Notes under the pieces: generated by a model
Database searches by the model: none
The model's input: the letters and a program-made list of their open reading frames with translations, nothing else
Told to the model about the DNA's origin: nothing
NCBI GenBank assembly: GCA_014584695.1
Contig: JACTMI010000018.1
Location: 1-45,000 of the forward strand
DNA length: 45,000 nucleotides
Source: Acidobacteriota bacterium
GTDB taxonomy: Bacteria; Acidobacteriota; Thermoanaerobaculia; Multivoradales; JAGPDF01
Direction: 5' to 3'
Translations under genes and position numbers: made by a program
Shown: positions 39,884-45,000 of the stretch, in pieces
Position numbering within the stretch: position 1 is the first letter of the stretch
Layout: every line of letters begins with the position of its first letter

Positions 39884-40275
39884 CACGGCTCCCCTCCCCG
39901 CCGCTCCCGTAGCCGTTCGAGCAGCCGCTCGAGCTCGGCCAGCTCCGCGGCGTCGAGGCTCTCCTCCTCGGCGAGGTAGGCGACCAGCGGGGCGATCGAG
40001 CCGCCGAGGGTCCGCGCCACGAACGACCGCACGGCGCCGCGCTCGACGCTCTCCGGCCGCGCGACGGGCCGGTAGCGGTAGACGCCCCCGGCCTGGCGGC
40101 GGCCGAGCAGCCCCTTTTCGCGCAGCCGCTCCATCATCGTCAGCACGGTCGAACGCGCCAGAGAGTGCGCGGCGCCGAAGCCCTCCGCCGCTTCGCCGAC
40201 GGTCGCACCGCCACGCTCGTCCAGCCAGCGCAGCAGCGCCAGCTCTCGATCCCCGATGCCGCTGCCTCGACCCAT
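39883..40275 (-). CDS. blaI: BlaI/MecI/CopY-family transcriptional repressor
   Basis: The 130-aa winged-helix protein has the BlaI N-terminal domain (IGDRELALLRWLDERGGATVGE split by a turn, recognition helix in STVLTMMERLREKGLL, wing RRQAGGVYRYRPV) and a helical dimerisation tail. It binds palindromic operators as a dimer and is inactivated by its M56 partner, encoded directly after it. The ATG at 40275 is chosen because an alternative upstream TTG lies inside the operator. Two near-perfect operators and a candidate promoter lie 13-58 nt upstream, so the pair is autoregulated. Other targets cannot be named. Confidence 0.92.
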   Translation of the reverse strand: MGRGSGIGDRELALLRWLDERGGATVGEAAEGFGAAHSLARSTVLTMMERLREKGLLGRRQAGGVYRYRPVARPESVERGAVRSFVARTLGGSIAPLVAYLAEEESLDAAELAELERLLERLRERRGGEP

Positions 40276-40287
40276 CGGCGCCCCCCG

Positions 40288-40305
40288 TGACGACAACTGT
40301 AGTCA
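40288..40305. promoter_or_regulatory. BlaI operator 1 (proximal)
   Basis: TGACGACA-AC-TGTAGTCA is an inverted repeat with 8-bp arms that match at 7 positions. The TGTAGTCA arm equals the classical BlaI half-site. It covers the -10 of the candidate blaI promoter. Confidence 0.85.
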
Positions 40306-40324
40306 TAATGCCCCATGACGACAA
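40296..40324 (-). promoter_or_regulatory. Candidate promoter of the blaI-M56 operon
   Basis: On the minus strand TTGTCG (40324-40319) and TACAGT (40301-40296) are separated by 17 nt. The -35 lies inside operator 2 and the -10 inside operator 1, so repressor binding would block RNA polymerase. The predicted leader is about 13 nt. Confidence 0.6.
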
Positions 40325-40333
40325 CTGTCGTCA
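40316..40333. promoter_or_regulatory. BlaI operator 2 (distal)
   Basis: TGACGACA-AC-TGTCGTCA is a perfect inverted repeat with 8-bp arms and a 2-nt spacer. It begins 28 nt from the start of operator 1, so two dimers could bind nearly 2.7 helical turns apart. Confidence 0.85.
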
Positions 40334-40378
40334 AGAGGTACGCTGGGCGGGCGGAAAGGTTCGATCGCTGGCGCCGGC

Positions 40379-41611
40379 TCAGCCGGGCACGGACCGCACC
40401 CGCAGCGTGCGGCCGATGTCGTCCATCATCGCCCGCAGCTGGTCGTAGTCGGGATGGCGCAGACGAAACCAGGCGTTGGCGAGGTAGCCCTTCTCGATCG
40501 GCACCGTGCGGCGGCCCGGCCGCGGCAGGTCGCTGGCGAAAACGAAGGCGCCATAGCGGGCGCGCACCTCTTCGAGACCCTGGTAGCTGGCGATCTTGCC
40601 ATCCCGGTCCGGGCGGACCTGGACCGAGCCGGTGGCGTAGCGCCGGCTCGGTCGCGCCGCGCTGCGGCCGTGGACGATCGCCTCGGCCCACTCGCGGTAG
40701 AGATCGATCTCGTTGCCGACGCAGTAGAGATCCCAGAGCCGCTCGCCCGGCGGCCGGGCCCCGATCTCCGAGACCTTGAGCCCCTTGGGGCCGAAGAACC
40801 ACTCCATGTGGGTCGCGGACGTGCCGATACCGAGCGCCCGGATCACTCTGCGGCCGGTGTCGAGCAGCTCGCGATAGCTCGCCGCCTCGACCCGGTTGGT
40901 GGCGGCGATCTGGGGCGAGATCTCGCGCCGCGTCAGCGCCTCGAGGACGCTCGGAAAGTAGTGCGAGACGAACTCCAGCCGGGGCTCGCCGTCGATCGAC
41001 AGCGTGTCGTAGAACCCCTCGTGCCCTTCCACGAACTCCTCGACCGCGGCCTCGCCGCCGCGGCCGAGACCGAGCGCCGAGGCCGCGGCTTCGAGCTCGC
41101 GACGGCTGTCGGCGCGGAAAGTCTTCTGCGAGCCGAGGCCCGCGCGCGGCTTGACGATCAGCGGCCACCCGACCCGCTCGGCGAACGCGGCGAGGTCCTG
41201 GGGCGTCGCCACCGCCGCGGATTCGGCGCAGGGGATCCCCGCCCGCCGCAGCGCCTCTTTCATCGCCGGCTTGTCGCGGCACAGACGCGCCGCGGCGGTC
41301 GAGAGCCCGGGCAAGCCGAGCTTCTCGCGCGCGAGCGCCGCCGGCTCGATCAGCCGCTCCTCGACGGTCTCCAGCCGGTCCACGCCACGCTTTCGACTCG
41401 CCCGCGCGACCGCGCGCGCCACTTCGGCGGCATCGAACGGCGACGCCACCGGCTCCCAGTGGTCGAGGTGTCGCTTCAGGCCCGCCCGCAGCCGCGCCGT
41501 GGGCGTCGCTCCGATGCCGGTCACCCGCGCCCCACTGGCCTTGAGGGCGCGGGCGAAGTCGTGGAAGGCCGCGAACAGGTCGGGGCCGAGCAGGGCGATA
41601 TGGAGGCTCAA
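40379..41611 (-). CDS. ATP-grasp domain carboxylate-amine ligase-like protein
   Basis: The 410-aa protein has an N-terminal Rossmann-like preATP-grasp domain (about 1-105), then LCRDKPAMKEALRRAGIP, a typical start of the ATP-grasp fold, LIVKPRAGLGSQKTF as the ATP-binding loop and VEEFVEGHEGFYDTL. Metal-binding acids probably lie in MEWFFGPKGLKVSEIGARPPGE. ATP-grasp ligases join an acid to an amine or thiol through an acyl phosphate. The substrate is unknown, and no peptide-synthesis or carbamoyl-phosphate gene is adjacent. The only start before an in-frame TAG is a TTG at 41611, with TAGGCT 9 nt upstream. It precedes the blaI promoter region on the same strand. Confidence 0.84.
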   Translation of the reverse strand: MSLHIALLGPDLFAAFHDFARALKASGARVTGIGATPTARLRAGLKRHLDHWEPVASPFDAAEVARAVARASRKRGVDRLETVEERLIEPAALAREKLGLPGLSTAAARLCRDKPAMKEALRRAGIPCAESAAVATPQDLAAFAERVGWPLIVKPRAGLGSQKTFRADSRRELEAAASALGLGRGGEAAVEEFVEGHEGFYDTLSIDGEPRLEFVSHYFPSVLEALTRREISPQIAATNRVEAASYRELLDTGRRVIRALGIGTSATHMEWFFGPKGLKVSEIGARPPGERLWDLYCVGNEIDLYREWAEAIVHGRSAARPSRRYATGSVQVRPDRDGKIASYQGLEEVRARYGAFVFASDLPRPGRRTVPIEKGYLANAWFRLRHPDYDQLRAMMDDIGRTLRVRSVPG

Positions 41612-41620
41612 CCTTTTTTC

Positions 41621-41626
41621 AGCCTA
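41621..41626 (-). promoter_or_regulatory. -10-like TAGGCT, 9 nt before the ATP-grasp gene
   Basis: On the minus strand TAGGCT ends 9 nt before the TTG start at 41611. An AAAAAAGG run lies in between, too close to the start to act as a normal Shine-Dalgarno. The rest of the 187-nt divergent gap up to 41798 holds the OsmC leader but no feature I can name. Confidence 0.35.
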
Positions 41627-41798
41627 CTACGCGCGCCGCAGCGGGGCCCGTGGGCTCTCCGGGTGGCCTGCGCGACCCCCGGCCGCCGCGTAATGGCGGG
41701 AACTGCTCCGCCTCGCGTAGCTGTGGGGGACGAGCTCCCCGGCCAGTCGGGCGATTCTCGAACAGGGGCGCAGGGCGCCCAGTCCAGGAGACAAGACC

Positions 41799-42377
41799 AT
41801 GCAGACCCTCGAAGCGAAGCGCGAGCGGGTGCCGCTCAACGGTGTCGACACCCCGAATCTGCTGGGCACCATCAACGCCGTCGGCGGACAGCCCGAGCTC
41901 GCGAAGTTCCAGTTCCGCGCCACCAACCGGTGGCTCCGCGGCACCCACAGCCGGACCCGCCTCGAGCCGTTCGCCGGCGCTGGCGGCGTCCACCCGCAGA
42001 GTGGCGACTTCCAGTACGACGCCGACCACCCGCCGGTGCTGGTGGGCGCCGGCAACGGCCCGACACCGGTCGAGTTCCTGCTCCACGCGCTCGCCGCCTG
42101 CCTGACCGCCGGCATCGGCAACATCGCCGCCACGCGCGGCGTGACGCTCACCTCTGTCGAGTCGACGGTCGAAGGGGACATCGACCTGCTCGGCATCTTC
42201 GGTCTCTCCGACACCGTCCGCAACGGCTACCAGAAGATCCGCGTCAGCTTCAAGATCGCTGGCGACGCTCCTCCGGAGAAGCTGCGCGCCATCGTCGAGC
42301 AGTCGCGCGCGCGCTCGGCGGTGTTCGACGTGATCACCAACCAGGTGCCGGTCGAGATCTCGGTCGAGGCCGCCTGA
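41799..42377 (+). CDS. OsmC/Ohr-family protein
   Basis: The 192-aa protein matches the OsmC fold, with TPVEFLLHALAACLTAGIGN near residues 88-107 holding the first expected cysteine (AACLTAG). The second active-site Cys of true peroxidases (usually in a VC motif about 60 residues later) is not visible; that place reads RSAVFDVITN. It may therefore be a non-peroxidatic OsmC member, and this is a weak point in any organic-hydroperoxide role. A good CAGGAG site lies about 8 nt before the ATG. It is followed by two flavoprotein genes on the same strand at 82 and 22 nt, suggesting a redox-related unit. Confidence 0.86.
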   Translation: MQTLEAKRERVPLNGVDTPNLLGTINAVGGQPELAKFQFRATNRWLRGTHSRTRLEPFAGAGGVHPQSGDFQYDADHPPVLVGAGNGPTPVEFLLHALAACLTAGIGNIAATRGVTLTSVESTVEGDIDLLGIFGLSDTVRNGYQKIRVSFKIAGDAPPEKLRAIVEQSRARSAVFDVITNQVPVEISVEAA

Positions 42378-42459
42378 ACCGACTCGGCACGCGACGGCCG
42401 GTCTCGGGACCGAGGCCGGCCGTCGCGCCCCTTTCCACCTTCCTCCGCGGGCAAACGAG

Positions 42460-43698
42460 ATGCGCAAGACCGAGGTCGTGATCGTCGGCGCCGGCCAGGC
42501 CGGGCTCGCCATGAGTCGCGCGCTCTGCGTCCGCGGCGTCGATCACGTCGTGCTCGAACGGGGCGAGGTCGGCGAGCGCTGGCGTCGCGAGCGCTGGGAC
42601 TCGTTGCGGCTGCTCTCCCCCAACTGGCAGAGCCGGCTGCCCGGCTATCACTACCGCGGCGCCGATCCGCACGGCTTCATGACTCGAAGCGAAGTCGTCG
42701 CCTACCTCGAAGGGTACCAGCGCTCCTTTCTCCCCCCGGTCGAGACCGGCACGGCGGTCGAGACGATCGGGCGCCGCGGCCCCGGTTTCCGCGTCACCAC
42801 CGACCGCGGCTCGTGGCTCGCGGGCGCGGTGGTCGTCGCCACCGGCTTCTGCGACTCCCCCGCGGTGCCGGCCTTCGCCGGCCGCCTGAGCGGCGATCTC
42901 CTGCAGGTGACGACCTCGCAGTACCGGAGCCCGGCCGCGCTGCCCCGCGGTGGCGTGCTGGTCGTCGGAGCCTCCGCCTCCGGCGTTCAACTCGCCGAGG
43001 AGATCCACCGTGCCGGCCGTCCGGTGACCCTCGCCGTCGGCCGCCACGTCCGGCTGCCGCGGCGGTACCGGGGCCGGGACATCCTCGCCTGGCTCGACGC
43101 CACCGGCATCCTGGACGAGCGCGCGGAGCAGATGCGGGACCTCGAACGGGCACGGCGTCAGCCTTCGTTCCAGCTGATCGGCTCGCCCGAGCACCGCACG
43201 CTCGACCTCGGCGTGCTGGCGGCGGCCGGCGTTCGCGTGGTCGGCGGCGCCGCCGACGCCGCTGGCCGCCGCGTCCGCTTTCGTGACGATCTGGCCGCGA
43301 CGACCTTCACGGCGGACGACAAGCTCGCCCGGCTGCTGTTGAGGATCGACCGCTTCGTCGAGCGCGCGGGGCTGACCGCCGAAGTGGCGCCGCCGGAGCC
43401 TGTGCCGGCGATCCGGCTGCCCCGCGCGGCCACCGAGCTCGACCTGCGCGCGGAAGGGATCGAGACCGTGCTCTGGGCCACCGGCTACCGACGTCGCTAC
43501 GACTTCCTGCGCGTGCCGGTTCTCGACCACCGGGGCGAGATCCGTCACCGCGGCGGCGTCACCGCCGTCCCGGGTCTCTACGTCCTCGGCCTGCGCTTCC
43601 AGCGCCGGCGCAACTCGAGTTTCCTCGACGGCGTCGGCGCCGACGCCGAGGCGCTCGCAGAACAGATTGCCGGCGCCGACGCCCGCGCGGCGGCTTGA
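42460..43698 (+). CDS. Flavin-containing monooxygenase-like NAD(P)/FAD oxidoreductase
   Basis: The 412-aa protein has two dinucleotide folds. The FAD loop is IVGAGQAGLAMSRAL near residue 10; the NADP loop is VVGASASGVQLAEEI near residue 168. The aromatic stretch ERWRRERWDSLRLLSPNW after the first fold and WATGYRRRYDFL near the end fit the FMO/CzcO-like branch. Such enzymes oxygenate S, N or carbonyl centres with NADPH and O2; some only oxidise NADPH. The substrate is unknown. It lies between OsmC and another FAD-dependent enzyme. Confidence 0.86.
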   Translation: MRKTEVVIVGAGQAGLAMSRALCVRGVDHVVLERGEVGERWRRERWDSLRLLSPNWQSRLPGYHYRGADPHGFMTRSEVVAYLEGYQRSFLPPVETGTAVETIGRRGPGFRVTTDRGSWLAGAVVVATGFCDSPAVPAFAGRLSGDLLQVTTSQYRSPAALPRGGVLVVGASASGVQLAEEIHRAGRPVTLAVGRHVRLPRRYRGRDILAWLDATGILDERAEQMRDLERARRQPSFQLIGSPEHRTLDLGVLAAAGVRVVGGAADAAGRRVRFRDDLAATTFTADDKLARLLLRIDRFVERAGLTAEVAPPEPVPAIRLPRAATELDLRAEGIETVLWATGYRRRYDFLRVPVLDHRGEIRHRGGVTAVPGLYVLGLRFQRRRNSSFLDGVGADAEALAEQIAGADARAAA

Positions 43699-43720
43699 AA
43701 CCAGATCTCCGGAGCCCGCC

Positions 43721-44899
43721 ATGAGTCCACTCCGCCTCCCCACCTCGCCGGTCGACGTTGTCGTCGTCGGCGCCCGTGTCGCCGGGGCCGCCACCGCGCT
43801 GCTGCTCGCGCGCCGCGGGCTCGACGTCCTGCTGGTCGACCGCGGCCGCTACGGCAGCGACACCCTTTCCACCCTCGCCCTGATGCGCGCCGGCGTGCTC
43901 CAGCTGCACCGCTGGGGGCTGCTCGAGTCGATCGTGGCCGCCGACACTCCGCCCGTGCGCACCACGACGTTTCACTATGGCGAGGCGGCGGTGGAGGTCG
44001 CGATCCGGGCCGCAGGGGGCATCGACGCCCTCTTCGCGCCGCGCCGGACCGTGCTCGACGCACGCCTCGTCGACGCCGCGCGGGCCGCGGGAGTCCGCGT
44101 CGTCCACGAGGTGCGGGCGCTCGATCTGCTGCGCGGCGAGAGCGGACGGGTGAACGGTGTGCTGCTCGAGGATCCGCTGCTCGGACCTCGCCCGGTGCGG
44201 GCTTCGCTCGTCATCGGCGCCGACGGCGCCAACTCTCACGTCGCGAGGTGGGTCGACGCCCCGATCGAGCGGAGTGCCCGCAACGCGAGCGGCGTCATCT
44301 ACGGCCTCTGGTCCGGGCTCGACCTCCAGGGCTACCACTGGCACTTTCGACCCGGCGTCTCCGCGGGCGTGATTCCGACCAATGACGGACTCTGCTGCGT
44401 CTTCGTCGCCACCACCGCCGGGCGCTTCGAGCGCGAGCTGCGGGGCAATCTCGAGGGCGGATACCACCGCCTCCTCGCCGAGACGGATCCCGGGCTCGCG
44501 GCCAGGATCGCGACCGCGCGCCGGGTCGGCGGTCTGCGCGGCTTCGCCGGCCGGCCCGGCTTTCTCCGCCGCGGCTGGGGACCCGGCTGGGCCCTGGTGG
44601 GCGATGCCGGGTACTTCAAGGATCCGATCACCGCGCACGGCATCACCGATGCCCTGCGCGACGCCGAGCTGCTCGCCCGCGCCGTCGCCACGGGCGGCGA
44701 TCAGGAGCTCGCCGGATATCAGGAGAGCCGCGACGACCTGAGTCGGGACCTGTTCGAGCTGACGGACGCGGTCGCGGGCTACGATTGGGACCTCGTCGAG
44801 GTGCAACGGCTCCACCTGGCCCTCAACGAGGCGCAGCGGCGCGAGGTCCGTCATGTCGGCGCTCTCGATTCTGCCTGGGCTCTGCCGCGCTCGGCTTGA
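43721..44899 (+). CDS. FAD-dependent oxidoreductase, PHBH/geranylgeranyl-reductase superfamily
   Basis: The 392-aa protein starts with the FAD fold DVVVVGARVAGAATALLLARRG. It has the superfamily block VIGADGANSHVARWV at about residue 163 and GDAGYFKDPITAHGITDALRD near residue 295, where the flavin ring and phosphates are bound. This superfamily covers aromatic hydroxylases, halogenases and alkene reductases; substrate is not indicated. The ATG at 43721 has CGGAG about 8 nt upstream, and the frame extends 18 codons further without support. It lies 22 nt after the FMO-like gene and 30 nt before the next start, so the unit is probably one operon. Confidence 0.86.
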   Translation: MSPLRLPTSPVDVVVVGARVAGAATALLLARRGLDVLLVDRGRYGSDTLSTLALMRAGVLQLHRWGLLESIVAADTPPVRTTTFHYGEAAVEVAIRAAGGIDALFAPRRTVLDARLVDAARAAGVRVVHEVRALDLLRGESGRVNGVLLEDPLLGPRPVRASLVIGADGANSHVARWVDAPIERSARNASGVIYGLWSGLDLQGYHWHFRPGVSAGVIPTNDGLCCVFVATTAGRFERELRGNLEGGYHRLLAETDPGLAARIATARRVGGLRGFAGRPGFLRRGWGPGWALVGDAGYFKDPITAHGITDALRDAELLARAVATGGDQELAGYQESRDDLSRDLFELTDAVAGYDWDLVEVQRLHLALNEAQRREVRHVGALDSAWALPRSA

Positions 44900-44929
44900 C
44901 CTCTCGATGCCCAGGAAGGGAGATACGCG

Positions 44930-45000
44930 ATGAGCCGGCCCCGTACCGCAGTCTGGCCCCAGGGCGTGCCGCAGGTCGGGGATCGCGCCGAGCGGACCCG
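44930..45000 (+). CDS. Start of an unidentified gene, cut by the right edge
   Basis: An ATG at 44930 follows GGAAGGGAG by about 8 nt, a good ribosome site, and reads open to the window edge as MSRPRTAVWPQGVPQVGDR. Only 23 residues are visible, too few to name a family. It would be the fourth gene of the OsmC/flavoprotein run. Confidence 0.55.
   Translation, partial: MSRPRTAVWPQGVPQVGDRAERT

Noticed and set aside
40276-40296. TTG at 40296 as the blaI start
   Set aside because: It lies inside operator 1 and the -10 element, so it would not be in the transcript. The ATG at 40275 is preferred.
1-45000. CRISPR arrays, tRNA or rRNA genes, insertion sequences, attachment sites
   Set aside because: I saw no direct-repeat array, clover-leaf or rRNA signature, or transposase-like product. 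A covariance-model scan would be needed to exclude small RNAs fully.

Overview
This is a GC-rich (roughly 70 percent or more), gene-dense bacterial chromosome segment. It has 41 protein genes, of which the RHS fragment at the left edge and the gene at the right edge are incomplete. I saw no rRNA, tRNA, CRISPR array, insertion sequence or phage gene. A GWxTD plus VWFA protein of the kind common in Acidobacteriota (31891-34422), a BlaI/M56 pair whose M56 tail carries a WFxRDGxxxVxRDP-like stretch, a paired M16 peptidase operon and aerobic cytochrome oxidase assembly genes together suggest an aerobic, Gram-negative-type member of the Acidobacteriota, possibly the Thermoanaerobaculia side. That placement is inference from gene content, not a computed phylogeny. 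The outer membrane is supported directly by a TonB-dependent receptor.

Left part (1-6262): an RHS/YD-repeat fragment runs off the left edge. Next comes a minus-strand run read from 5666 down to 399: AtuA-family protein, AtuA-like small protein, methylglutaconyl-CoA-hydratase-like crotonase, HAD phosphatase, YgfZ and an exported S1/P1-nuclease/phospholipase-C-like enzyme. The first three genes overlap by 4 nt each and look like a branched acyl-CoA or terpenoid catabolic module. A matching carboxyltransferase of MccB/AtuC type lies apart at 17589-19253. A ferritin-like gene, a small cytochrome c, an orphan PAS histidine kinase and an AI-2E-family permease follow.

Thiamine locus (9589-13281): a TTGACT-17-CACACT promoter candidate, a TPP riboswitch, a possible Shine-Dalgarno-sequestering hairpin, a TonB-dependent receptor, a PnuC/PnuT-type permease and a NadR-like P-loop kinase lie in one operon. 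The gene set suggests uptake across both membranes followed by phosphorylation trapping, all under TPP control.

Middle (13351-28220): an MFS exporter, a META-domain lipoprotein-like protein, a DUF1028 protein, a small zincin, the carboxyltransferase, MoaD/MoaE, a gluzincin with a GT87-type membrane enzyme, a catalytic/non-catalytic M16 pair, XseA/XseB and an unrecognised 182-aa protein.

Right part (28284-45000): a 974-aa STAND-like ATPase with TPRs, a GWxTD-VWFA protein with a small exported partner, a YhaM-type OB/HD nuclease, the CtaB-SCO1-DUF420 oxidase assembly operon, a DUF4442 hot-dog protein, an M56/BlaI pair with two clear operator palindromes, an ATP-grasp ligase, then OsmC, two flavoprotein oxidoreductases and the start of a further gene.

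Two sequence-level patterns recur. Many adjacent genes overlap as ATGA or GTGA. Many first genes have a TANNNT hexamer only 6-11 nt before the start codon and no Shine-Dalgarno, which suggests leaderless transcription.
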